A stretch of 64,000 nucleotides of DNA from the NCBI RefSeq assembly GCF_000380165.1, contig NZ_KB904660.1, positions 32,906-96,905 of the forward strand. The letters are read 5' to 3'. Below are positions 39,412 through 47,226 of this stretch, piece by piece; position 1 is the first letter of the stretch; each line of letters starts with the position of its first letter. A program made the position numbers and the translations under genes. A model generated the notes under the pieces. The model was not told the DNA's origin, searched no databases, and was given only the letters and a program-made list of their open reading frames with translations. The stretch comes from Wenjunlia vitaminophila DSM 41686 (lineage in GTDB: Bacteria; Actinomycetota; Actinomycetes; Streptomycetales; Streptomycetaceae).

Positions 39412-39591
39412 GTGTTTTCGTACTACCACTACGAGGCGCACCAAATGGTGGCCGCCGAACTCCGCGCCACGGCTGAGCGTGAGCGGCTCGCCGAGCGGGC
39501 GGCGAAGGCAGCCCGGGGGCGCCGCCGGGCCCGGAGGGGCACGTGGGGCTCAGCCCCGCGGACGAGCGACCAGTTCCGTACCGCCGCCTAG
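39412..39591 (+). CDS. Small conserved actinomycete protein (59 aa)
   Basis: 59 residues starting with GTG, with a textbook AAGGAG 4 nt upstream. It begins FSYYHYEAHQMVAAEL followed by an Arg/Ala/Glu-rich helix ([26 protein letters not shown]). The FSYYHYEAHQ start recurs in small actinomycete proteins I recall near regulatory genes. It is probably cytoplasmic and helical, perhaps nucleic-acid binding from its basic tail. It ends exactly at the inverted-repeat element at 39590. No function is known. Confidence 0.65.
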   Translation: MFSYYHYEAHQMVAAELRATAERERLAERAAKAARGRRRARRGTWGSAPRTSDQFRTAA

Positions 39592-39652
39592 GGCCTGTCT
39601 GATGAATCCCGCCGCCCTCCGGGCGGACGGCGCCACTCATCAGACAGGCCCT
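39590..39652. mobile_element. 63-bp inverted-repeat element (MITE-like)
   Basis: Perfect 16-bp terminal inverted repeats, AGGGCCTGTCTGATGA (39590-39605) and TCATCAGACAGGCCCT (39637-39652), flank a GC-rich inner hairpin. A second copy of the right arm occurs at 23759-23775. It could be a miniature transposable element or an IS-derived end; no transposase is present. Confidence 0.55.
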
Positions 39653-39919
39653 GGGCGCTGCTGAGCGCACGGGTCCGCTGCCGACGTAGGACGACATGAC
39701 CGTCACCCACGTCGGCAGGACGACCCGGGGGCCGTCCGATGAACCGATGGACCCCTCGTGGAGTCGCAGCCGTGTCGAACGGGAGGAGCCCCCGTGGTGT
39801 GGAGGTCCAGTTCTGACGGCCGGCCCCTGCGGGCCGTACCGAACCCGGTGGGCGTTCCCTGTCCGACCCGGGAGGGGCCGCCCCGAAATATCCAGGAGGA
39901 ACTGTCAGAGCGGTATGTC

Positions 39920-42900
39920 ATGCTCGGCAGTGTGCAGACCATGTCCGTGAGTCCCGTGTTCGTCGGCCGCGAGGAAGAGCTGGCGGCGTTGGACGTCGCC
40001 CTGCGTCGGGCCGACCGCGCGGAGCCCCAGGCGCTCCTCGTCGGCGGTGAGGCCGGCGTGGGCAAGACGCGCCTGCTCGAGGAGTTCCTGGCCCGGGCGC
40101 AGGAGGCCGGGGCGGTCGCCGCGGTCGGTGCCTGCCTGGAGATCGGCGCCGACGGCCTGCCCTTCGCCCCGCTGGTCACCGCGCTGCGGACGCTCCACCG
40201 GGAGCTCGGGCCCGAGTTGCGGGCGGCTGCCGCGGGCCATGAGGGAGAGTTGGCCAGGCTCCTGCCCGATCTCGGCGAGGTGGCTCGGGAGTCCCACGAC
40301 GAGGCGGGGCGCGGGCGGCTCTTCGAGCTGACCGTGGCGCTGCTGGAGAAGCTCTCCGAGCACCGCACCATCGTGCTCGCGGTGGAGGACCTGCACTGGG
40401 CCGGCCGGTCCACCCGGGACATGCTGGCCTTCCTCTTCCGTTCGGTGCAACGGGGCCGGCTGTTGATCGTGGCCACCTACCGGGCCGACGACCTGCACCG
40501 CAGGCACCCCCTGCGCCCGTTCCTCGCGGAGCTCGACCGGCTGCGCACCGTGGAGCGGTTGGAGCTCTCCCGGTTCACCCCCGAGGAGGTGGCCCGCCAG
40601 CTCGCCGGCATCCTCGCCGCCGAGCCGGACCAGGACCTGGTGAGCCGGGTCTACCGGTTGTCGGAGGGGAACGCGTTCTTCGTCGAGGAACTGGCGTGCA
40701 ACCTCCACTCCGGCTGCACGAACATCAGCGACTCCCTGCGCGACCTGCTACTGGTCCGGGTCGAGGCGCTGCCCGAGGACACCCAGGCAGTGGTCAGGGT
40801 CGCCGCGGGAGGCGGGTCGCGGGTGGAGTACCCCCTGCTCGCAGCGGTGGCCGGGCTGCCCGAGGACGAGCTGCTCCACGCGCTGCGCCGGGCGGTCGGC
40901 GAGCACATCCTGGTCCCCACCGACGAGGGTGACGGCTACCGGTTCCGGCACGCACTGGTGCGGGAGGCCGTGGTGGACGACCTCCTGCCGGGGGAGCGCA
41001 GCCGGCTCGAGCGCCGTTATGCCGAAGCCCTGGAGGCGTCCCCCGAGCTGGTCCCCAGCGAGGAGCGGGCCGCACGGCTCGCCAGCTACTGGCACAACGC
41101 CCGGGACGCGGACAAGGCGCTTCCCGCCGCCCTGGAGGCGGCTCGGGTGGCCAGGCGGCGCAGCGCCTACTCCGAGCAGTTGGCCCTGCTGGAGCGGGCG
41201 CTCGAGCTGTGGGAGGCGGTCTCCCCGGAAACGCGCGAGTCGTTGCCCGGTGCCGGGGCGCCGGACGCCGTCTACCCGCCCTACGGCTCCCCCACAGCGG
41301 GCGACGCCCCGCTGTGCTACCTGGACCTGCTGGCCGAGACGACCGTGGCCGCCCGCCGGGCCAGCTCCTGGGAGCGGGCCCACCGGATGGTCAAGCTCGC
41401 CTTGCGCCAGCTCAACGCCGCCGACGACCCCCTGCGCACCGCCTGGTTCTGGACCCAGCGCTCGCACACCGTCACCGCCCTCGGGCTCGGTGACGGCAAG
41501 GAGGAGCTGCTCACCGCGCAGCGGCTGGTCGAGGGGCTGCCCCCGTCCGCCGTCCGGGCCGACGTGCTCAGCCGGGTCGCCACCTGGGACATGCTGCACG
41601 TCCCCACTCCCCACAGCGTGGAGATCGGGCAGGAGGCGGTGCGGCTCGCCGTGGAGGTGGGGGCCCCCGAGGTGGAGCTGCACGCCAGGATCAGCCTGGC
41701 CACCATGCAGTCCGAGCAGGAGCCGCCGCACGCCCAGATAGCCGAGCTCCAGGACCTGGTGCGCCGCGCCAGGGACCTGGGCAGTACCGACGTGCTGGCG
41801 CGCGGCTATACCAACCTCTCCTCCAGCCTGGAGGGCGCCGGCAGGTCCGCCGAGGCGGTCGAGGTGGCCGTGGCCGGTGTCGCCGTGGCCGACCGGTACC
41901 GCCTGTCCCGTGACAAGGGCGCGTTCATCCTGGGCAACCTCGTCGAGTCACTGATCTCCCTCGGCGAGTGGGAGGCCGCCGAGGCGAGGTACAAACAGGG
42001 CATCGAGTGGGTGCGCACCCTGCACACCAAGGGCTCCCTGGAGCTGCGCATGGCCACGCTGTCCCTGCTGCGGGACGAGCTGGCCGCGGCGGAGAAGTAC
42101 ACGGCCCTGGCCGTCGAGCACCTGGGCGGCTACCCACAGCCGCAGCACAAGGCGCCGTTGAGCGCCCTCCAGGTGGGCCTCGCTGCCCGCGGCAGGAGGT
42201 TCGCGCTGGCACGCAGCCGGCTCCTGGAGGCGCTCAAGCCCCCCGGTTTCCCTGCCGGCCTGGAGCGCTACGTGTGGCCGTTGCTGTTCCAGGGGGCGCG
42301 GGCGGAGGCCGAGTCGCTGGGGCTGCCGGGGTCGGAGCGGGAGCGCCCGGACGTACTGGCCCGCATCAGGGCCACCGCCGCCGACCTGCCGTGCCACGTG
42401 CCGGTGTGGTCCGCGTGGTCACTGATGCTGGAGGCCGAGCTGGCCAGGGCCGAGGGCTGCGCCGAGGTGGACCTCTGGGAACGGGCGGTGGGCGCACTGG
42501 AGCCGGTGGGTTGGCCGTATCCGGTCGCGGTCGCCAGACACCGGTTGGCCGAGGCGCTGCTCGGTGCGGGCGACAGGCGGCGCGGCGCCGGGGAACTGCG
42601 CCGGGCCGTGGCCACAGCCGACGCCCTGGGCGCCTCGGGGCTGTCCCGGGACGTCCGGCAGCTCGCCGACCGGGCGAGGATCGCGCTCACCGACGTCCCC
42701 AGGGAGCCGGAGGAACGGGAGCCGGAGTCCCCGGACTCCTCCCTGGGGCTGACCAGGCGGGAGGCCGAGGTGCTGCGGCTGGTGGCGGCCGGGCGCAGCA
42801 ACCGGCAGATAGCCGAGGAGCTGTTCATTTCACCGAAGACGGTCAGCGTGCACGTGTCGAACATCCTGGGGAAGCTCAACGTCACCGGGCGTGGTGAGGC

Positions 42901-42943
42901 CGCCGCGCTCGTCCACCGGCTGGGTCTCTTCCAACCGGCGTGA
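39920..42943 (+). CDS. Large ATP-binding LuxR-type regulator (LAL family)
   Basis: 1007 residues from the ATG at 39920; a strong AGGAGG lies 19 nt upstream, too far to decide the start, and an ATG at 39941 is possible. The N-terminal ATPase has FVGREEEL, Walker A GGEAGVGKT (42-50) and Walker B LAVEDLHW. A long TPR-like helical region follows (about 380-930), then a C-terminal LuxR HTH (LTRREAEVLRLVAAGRSNRQIAEELFISPKTVSVHVSNILGKL, about 942-990). LAL proteins activate metabolic or secondary-metabolite genes in response to nucleotides or sugars. The target here is unknown. Confidence 0.9.
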   Translation: MLGSVQTMSVSPVFVGREEELAALDVALRRADRAEPQALLVGGEAGVGKTRLLEEFLARAQEAGAVAAVGACLEIGADGLPFAPLVTALRTLHRELGPELRAAAAGHEGELARLLPDLGEVARESHDEAGRGRLFELTVALLEKLSEHRTIVLAVEDLHWAGRSTRDMLAFLFRSVQRGRLLIVATYRADDLHRRHPLRPFLAELDRLRTVERLELSRFTPEEVARQLAGILAAEPDQDLVSRVYRLSEGNAFFVEELACNLHSGCTNISDSLRDLLLVRVEALPEDTQAVVRVAAGGGSRVEYPLLAAVAGLPEDELLHALRRAVGEHILVPTDEGDGYRFRHALVREAVVDDLLPGERSRLERRYAEALEASPELVPSEERAARLASYWHNARDADKALPAALEAARVARRRSAYSEQLALLERALELWEAVSPETRESLPGAGAPDAVYPPYGSPTAGDAPLCYLDLLAETTVAARRASSWERAHRMVKLALRQLNAADDPLRTAWFWTQRSHTVTALGLGDGKEELLTAQRLVEGLPPSAVRADVLSRVATWDMLHVPTPHSVEIGQEAVRLAVEVGAPEVELHARISLATMQSEQEPPHAQIAELQDLVRRARDLGSTDVLARGYTNLSSSLEGAGRSAEAVEVAVAGVAVADRYRLSRDKGAFILGNLVESLISLGEWEAAEARYKQGIEWVRTLHTKGSLELRMATLSLLRDELAAAEKYTALAVEHLGGYPQPQHKAPLSALQVGLAARGRRFALARSRLLEALKPPGFPAGLERYVWPLLFQGARAEAESLGLPGSERERPDVLARIRATAADLPCHVPVWSAWSLMLEAELARAEGCAEVDLWERAVGALEPVGWPYPVAVARHRLAEALLGAGDRRRGAGELRRAVATADALGASGLSRDVRQLADRARIALTDVPREPEEREPESPDSSLGLTRREAEVLRLVAAGRSNRQIAEELFISPKTVSVHVSNILGKLNVTGRGEAAALVHRLGLFQPA

Positions 42944-43035
42944 CCCCGGCCGGCGTCGGCTCACGGTGGGCGCTCGGGTGGGGGGAGCCGGCCGCCCCGC
43001 CGTCCGCGACGCCGGCTGTGACGGCTCCGGCCCGG

Positions 43036-43206
43036 TCAGTCGGTGCGGCGGGGACGGATCACCACGACCCCCGAGTCCAGGTCGATGGGGCCGCTGCCGG
43101 GGTCGGAGTCGCCGGGTTCGTCGCGGGTCAGGGCGAGGCGGTTGCGTTCGTCCTCGGCGTGCCTGCGCCCGGGTGCGAAGAGTTCCTCGAAGACGCCTCC
43201 GAGCAT
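43036..43206 (-). CDS. Small DUF6191-like protein (56 aa)
   Basis: 56 residues from the ATG at 43206: MLGGVFEELFAPGRRHAEDERNRLALTR, then DPGSGPIDLDSGVVVIRP. This matches a small actinomycete family I recall as DUF6191: an N-terminal amphipathic helix and a conserved GPIDL-SG-V motif. The frame extends upstream, but that part is Arg/Pro-rich and unrelated. GGATGG lies about 6 nt upstream. Function unknown. Confidence 0.6.
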   Translation of the reverse strand: MLGGVFEELFAPGRRHAEDERNRLALTRDEPGDSDPGSGPIDLDSGVVVIRPRRTD

Positions 43207-43461
43207 GTCGCCATCCGTTCGTCCGCGTGGGTGTCCCCGGCTCCGGCCGGAGCGGGCGTCCTTTCGGCCGCGAGGCCGTGGGGACCGTGGCTCGGTCCCA
43301 TCGTAAGTTCGCCGTCGGCGTCTGGGCACCCTGCCAGCCTTCGGTGGTGCCCCGGGTGCGGGCACACCGCCCGGGAGCCCCACGACGGAGCATCCACGGC
43401 CTGGCTGCTCCGCCGTGAAGCCACACCGGCACGTCGTCGATCGGGGAGGAACCACCGCCGG

Positions 43462-44733
43462 TCAGCGCACGGTGAGGCGCAGGAGCCGGTCGTCCCCGTC
43501 CCGCGGCGCCCCGCGACCGTCGGTGTTGCTGGTGGTCAGCCACAGCGAGCCGTCGGGTGCGTGGACCACCGTGCGCAGCCGCCCGCGGTCGGTGACGAAC
43601 GCCTTGGGCCTGCCGCTGACCCGGGTGCCGTCCAGGACGACCCGCCACAGCCGCTCTCCTCGCAGCGACGCCATCCAGATCGCTCCGTCGGCGTAGGCGA
43701 TGCCGCTCGGTGACGCCTCGGCGGTGCGCCACTGGGCGACCGGGTTGATGTACTTCTTCTTCTTGGCCTCGTCGTCGGACATGCCCTCCACCACGGGCCA
43801 ACCGTAGTTCCCGCCCGGACGGATCAGGTTGAGCTCGTCCCAGGTGTGCTGGCCGAACTCCGACGCCCACAACCTGCCCTGGGCGTCCCAGGCGAGACCC
43901 TGGACGTTGCGGTGGCCCAGGCTGTATACGACGGAGTCGGGGAAGGGGTTGCCTGGTGCGGGCTCGCCGTCGGGCCGCATCCGCAGGATCTTCCCGCCGA
44001 GCGACCTCTTGTCCTGGGCGAGGGACGACTCGTACCGCTCGCCGGTGCCCGCGTACAGCATGCCGTCCGGGCCGAACGCGATCCGCCCGCCGTTGTGGTT
44101 GGTGCCGCTGGGAATCCCGGTCAGCACGGGGGAGGGCCGTCCCAGTTGGTCGCCCTCGAGCCGCATCCGCACGATGCGGTTGTCCCGCGGGGAGGTGAGG
44201 TAGGCGTAGACGAGGTGGTCACGCTCGAAGGTCGGCGAGACCGCCAGGCCGAGCAACCCGCCCTCGCCCGCTCCGTCCGCGGTCCGAACCCCGGGGACGG
44301 TACCCACCGGCTCCTTGTCCCCGTCCTCGGTGACGCGTACCACCGCGGCGGTGTCCCGGGAGCCCACCAGGGCGGTTCCGTCCGGGAGGAAGGCCATCCC
44401 CCAGGGCGTCTTCAGGTTGCCCGTGATCGTCCCTGCCACGGTCACCTTGGGGGAGGACCCGGCCGGCGGCGCCGAGCCGGACGGGGAGACCCCGACGGTG
44501 GTGCGGGGCGTGGAGGCCGCGGACTTCGGGGCGTCGTCGCTCGAGGAGCAGGCGGCCGCGGCGAGCAGCGCCGCGGTGACGATCCCGGCCGCGGCACCGC
44601 GCACCGCGGCGCCGCGGCCGGTGACGTGGCGTGTGGGCGCGCTCCGGGGGGCGGTCTCCCCCGGAGTGGCCTTGCCCGTGCCCGCTCCTCGTGGGGTTCG
44701 GGCGGCGACTCGACGTGGTCCGTGGCGGTCCAT
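43462..44733 (-). CDS. Lipoprotein PQQ-type sugar (glucose/sorbosone) dehydrogenase-like
   Basis: 423 residues from the ATG at 44733. After a basic N-terminus, a hydrophobic segment ends LLAAAAC, a lipobox-like site, then a Ser/Pro-rich spacer; so it is likely an exported lipoprotein. The beta-propeller (from about residue 100) has LKTPWGMAFLPDG, GLLGLAVSPTF, GTNHNGGRIAFGPDGMLYAGTG, GHRNVQGLAWD and PGGNYGWP, the typical GSDH signatures including the catalytic His region. It oxidises sugars or related compounds, probably with PQQ. It stands alone. Confidence 0.85.
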   Translation of the reverse strand: MDRHGPRRVAARTPRGAGTGKATPGETAPRSAPTRHVTGRGAAVRGAAAGIVTAALLAAAACSSSDDAPKSAASTPRTTVGVSPSGSAPPAGSSPKVTVAGTITGNLKTPWGMAFLPDGTALVGSRDTAAVVRVTEDGDKEPVGTVPGVRTADGAGEGGLLGLAVSPTFERDHLVYAYLTSPRDNRIVRMRLEGDQLGRPSPVLTGIPSGTNHNGGRIAFGPDGMLYAGTGERYESSLAQDKRSLGGKILRMRPDGEPAPGNPFPDSVVYSLGHRNVQGLAWDAQGRLWASEFGQHTWDELNLIRPGGNYGWPVVEGMSDDEAKKKKYINPVAQWRTAEASPSGIAYADGAIWMASLRGERLWRVVLDGTRVSGRPKAFVTDRGRLRTVVHAPDGSLWLTTSNTDGRGAPRDGDDRLLRLTVR

Positions 44734-44886
44734 GCCCCAAGCACAGCACGATTCGGCCGCGCGCACGCGGTGAACCGCTGGGCGCACCGCGCTGGCCCTC
44801 CCGCCGCCCCCTCTGCCGGGCGCCCTCGGCGCCCGCCCCTGCCTCTGCCCCCACCGTGCGCCCTGTGCGCCGGGGGGCGGCGCCGG

Positions 44887-45891
44887 TCAGTCCCAGGAGT
44901 CACGGGCCCGGGGCAGGGCCGCGATCTCCGCGAGGTCCCGTGCGGTCAACCGTACGTCGGCCGCCCCGGCGTTCTGTACGGCCCAGCGTTCTCGCTTGGT
45001 GCCCGGCACCGGCACCACCTGGACGCCCTGGGCGAGCACCCAGGCCAGCGCCACCTGTGCGGCCGTCACCCCGTGGCGTTCGGCGATCCGACGCAGACCG
45101 ACCACGATCGGCTGGTTGGCGGCCATCATCTCCGCGGTGAACCGCGGGTGCCGGGCCCGCACGTCGTCCCGTTCGAAGCCCTCACCAGGCCGCAGTGTGC
45201 CGGTCAGGAACCCGTTGCCCAGCGGCATGGCGGCGAGCAGCCCCACCCCGCGGGCCGCGCACCAGGGCAGCAGGGTGTCGAGTGCCTCGGGGGACCACAC
45301 GGAGAGCTCCGCCTGCACACAGGAGACGGGGAACACCTGTTGCGCGCACGAGAGGTTACTGAGCGTGTCCGAATGCACGTCTGCGCCTCTGTTCGCGCCC
45401 CCGCGCCGGTCGCCGCGCACCCCCACGGCGCAGAACCCGAGTGCGCGGACCTTACCCGCTGTGACCAGCTCCGACATGGCTCCCCAGGTCTCCGCGAGGG
45501 GTACTTCGGGGTCCACCCGGTGCAACTGGTAGAGGTCGATGACATCGGTCTGGAGCCTGCGCAGGGAGGCGTCACAGGCCCGCCGCACATACTCGGGACG
45601 GCCGTTCGCCACCAGGTGCTGTTCCCCCACCAGCAACCCGCACTTGGTGGACAGGAACGCGTTCTCCCTCCGCCCCCGCAACGCCCTTCCGACCAGCAGC
45701 TCGTTGGTGAAAGGACCGTACATGTCCGCTGTGTCCAGCAAAGTCACGCCGTGGTCAAGTGCGGCCCGCACCGCGCGCAGTGACTCCTCCCCGCTCCGTT
45801 TCGAGGCGCTGTACGCCCAGCTCATGGGCATGCAGCCCAGTCCCACGGCGCCCACTTCGAGAGTCGCCGCACCTATTCTCCTGAGCTCCAC
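44887..45891 (-). CDS. Aldo/keto reductase
   Basis: 334 residues from the GTG at 45891, with GGAAGGA 7 nt upstream; a TTG 6 codons earlier is unlikely. The catalytic tetrad is present: Asp53 and Tyr58 in LDTADMYG, Lys83 in STKCG and His124 in YQLHRVD. The VVPVPGTKRERW segment binds NADP. An Arg/Gly-rich stretch of about 20 residues after FCAVG (GVRGDRRGGANRGADVHSD) looks like an insertion relative to typical relatives. It is divergent from a 2-hydroxyacid dehydrogenase, with a palindrome between them that may control both. Confidence 0.88.
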   Translation of the reverse strand: MELRRIGAATLEVGAVGLGCMPMSWAYSASKRSGEESLRAVRAALDHGVTLLDTADMYGPFTNELLVGRALRGRRENAFLSTKCGLLVGEQHLVANGRPEYVRRACDASLRRLQTDVIDLYQLHRVDPEVPLAETWGAMSELVTAGKVRALGFCAVGVRGDRRGGANRGADVHSDTLSNLSCAQQVFPVSCVQAELSVWSPEALDTLLPWCAARGVGLLAAMPLGNGFLTGTLRPGEGFERDDVRARHPRFTAEMMAANQPIVVGLRRIAERHGVTAAQVALAWVLAQGVQVVPVPGTKRERWAVQNAGAADVRLTARDLAEIAALPRARDSWD

Positions 45892-45925
45892 CCGGCCGTC
45901 CTTCCGCAACTCCCCATACCGGTGG

Positions 45926-45951
45926 AGTCACCAAACTAACGTTTGGTGACT
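45926..45951. promoter_or_regulatory. Palindromic operator between divergent genes
   Basis: AGTCACCAAAC (45926-45936) and GTTTGGTGACT (45941-45951) form an 11-bp perfect inverted repeat with a TAAC spacer. It lies 11 nt before the 2-hydroxyacid dehydrogenase ATG and 34 nt before the aldo/keto reductase start. It is a likely repressor site; no regulator gene is adjacent. Confidence 0.6.
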
Positions 45952-45962
45952 AGCCTCCTGGC

Positions 45963-46889
45963 ATGGCTACGACGAAACGCATCTGGCTCTCCCTCTCGCC
46001 CGGCGAAATCGAAGGTCTGCCCGAGGGGCCGGAATACGGCCACTGGGACGGAGAAGAAGAACTCCCCCCTGGAATCGAGGACGTGGAATTCTTCGTACCG
46101 CCCTATGTGAAGGGGGAGCGCGCCGTGCCGCTGCTGCGCCGGATGCGGAGACTCAGGGTGGTGCAGACGCTTACCGCGGGTGTCGACAACCTGCTGCCGC
46201 ACATTCCTGACGGGGTCACGCTCTGCAACGCCCGCGGCGTGCACGAGGCCAGCACCGCGGAGCTCGCGCTGACCCTCGTCCTGTCGTCGCTGCGCGGCGT
46301 CCCCCGTTTCGTCCGGGGGCAGGACGCGGAGCGGTGGTACGCCGGCTTCTATCCGGCGCTCGCCGACCGCACGGTGCTCATCGTGGGTTACGGCGCCATC
46401 GGCTCCGCCATCGAGGACCGGCTCACGCCCTTCGAGTGCGACGTGGAACGGGTCGCACGCACCGCCCGCACCACCGAACGCGGCCCCGTGCGCCCCCACG
46501 ACGACCTGCCACACCTGCTGCCCAGGGCGGATGTCGTGATCGTCGTCACACCGCTCACCGAGGCCACCCGTGGTCTGGTGGACGCCGGGTTCCTGGCCCG
46601 GATGAAGGACGGCGCGCTGCTGGTGAACGTGTCCCGGGGAGCGGTGGTGGACACCGGGGCGCTGCTCCGGGAGCTGGAGGCCGGCCGGCTGCACGCCGCC
46701 GTGGACGTCACCGATCCTGAGCCGCTGCCCCCCGGGCACCCCCTGTGGCACGCGCCCAACATCCTCATCAGTCCCCACGTGGGTGGCAGCAGCACCGCAT
46801 TCCTCCCGCGTGCGCGACGTCTGGTTCGCGCCCAGGTTCGGCGCTATCTCTCCGAAGAACCACTGGAAAATGTCATTGTCATGAGCTGA
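45963..46889 (+). CDS. D-2-hydroxyacid dehydrogenase
   Basis: 308 residues from the ATG at 45963. The Rossmann motif is VGYGAIGSAIEDRL. The catalytic Arg is in VNVSRGAVVDTGAL, the Glu in DVTDPEPLPPGHPLW and the His in ISPHVGGSS. NAD(P)-dependent reduction of a 2-keto acid is expected, but the substrate is unknown. It shares a palindromic promoter region with the divergent aldo/keto reductase, which suggests a joint response to carbonyl compounds. Confidence 0.88.
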   Translation: MATTKRIWLSLSPGEIEGLPEGPEYGHWDGEEELPPGIEDVEFFVPPYVKGERAVPLLRRMRRLRVVQTLTAGVDNLLPHIPDGVTLCNARGVHEASTAELALTLVLSSLRGVPRFVRGQDAERWYAGFYPALADRTVLIVGYGAIGSAIEDRLTPFECDVERVARTARTTERGPVRPHDDLPHLLPRADVVIVVTPLTEATRGLVDAGFLARMKDGALLVNVSRGAVVDTGALLRELEAGRLHAAVDVTDPEPLPPGHPLWHAPNILISPHVGGSSTAFLPRARRLVRAQVRRYLSEEPLENVIVMS

Positions 46890-47226
46890 CTTGCCTTATT
46901 TCAGCGAGAAGAAGGCGTTTGACGGCCCTTTGACTGCACTGAGTGTCTGCACCACCCGATTTGGTTACGCTGAGTGCATTGGCTATGTCCCTGAGTGACC
47001 AACCTGGTGTATCGTCACGGAGCGGGGATGCACCGTAACTCCCAATTACCCGGGGGTGAGTGCGGACGCCGGAATAAGCCCAACGAGTCACGGACCCAAG
47101 GGGGGCGACGGGCGATGTGCGGCCAATGGACCAAGAACTGGACCGGTAACTGCCGAAACACCAACCCGACGCGGGATCGGATCCGAGTGCACCGGTCCGA
47201 GGGCACCGGGAAGGGCGGGAAGTGAA
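46890..47226 (+). other. Long leader/regulatory region of the second GGDEF-EAL gene
   Basis: 337 nt. It holds the BldD-like box (46964-46978) and then about 230 nt with lower GC than coding DNA. An overlapping small frame (to 47225) contains a TTA codon and poor third-position GC, so I treat it as untranslated leader. Structured-RNA character is possible but I cannot match a known class. Confidence 0.45.
46964..46978. promoter_or_regulatory. BldD-like box
   Basis: GTTACGCTGAGTGCA fits the published BldD consensus (nTnACnC-A/T-GnGTnAn) at all fixed positions but one (C for A at 46977). It lies about 250 nt upstream of a diguanylate cyclase gene. BldD with c-di-GMP is known to repress such genes in Streptomyces. 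Confidence 0.5.

Noticed and set aside
43128..43424. Second minus-strand frame overlapping the DUF6191-like gene
   Set aside because: Different frame without the conserved motif, and no ribosome binding site.
46995..47225. 76-codon frame upstream of the second GGDEF-EAL gene
   Set aside because: It has a TTA codon, many A/T third positions and no ribosome binding site. I kept it only as part of the leader finding.
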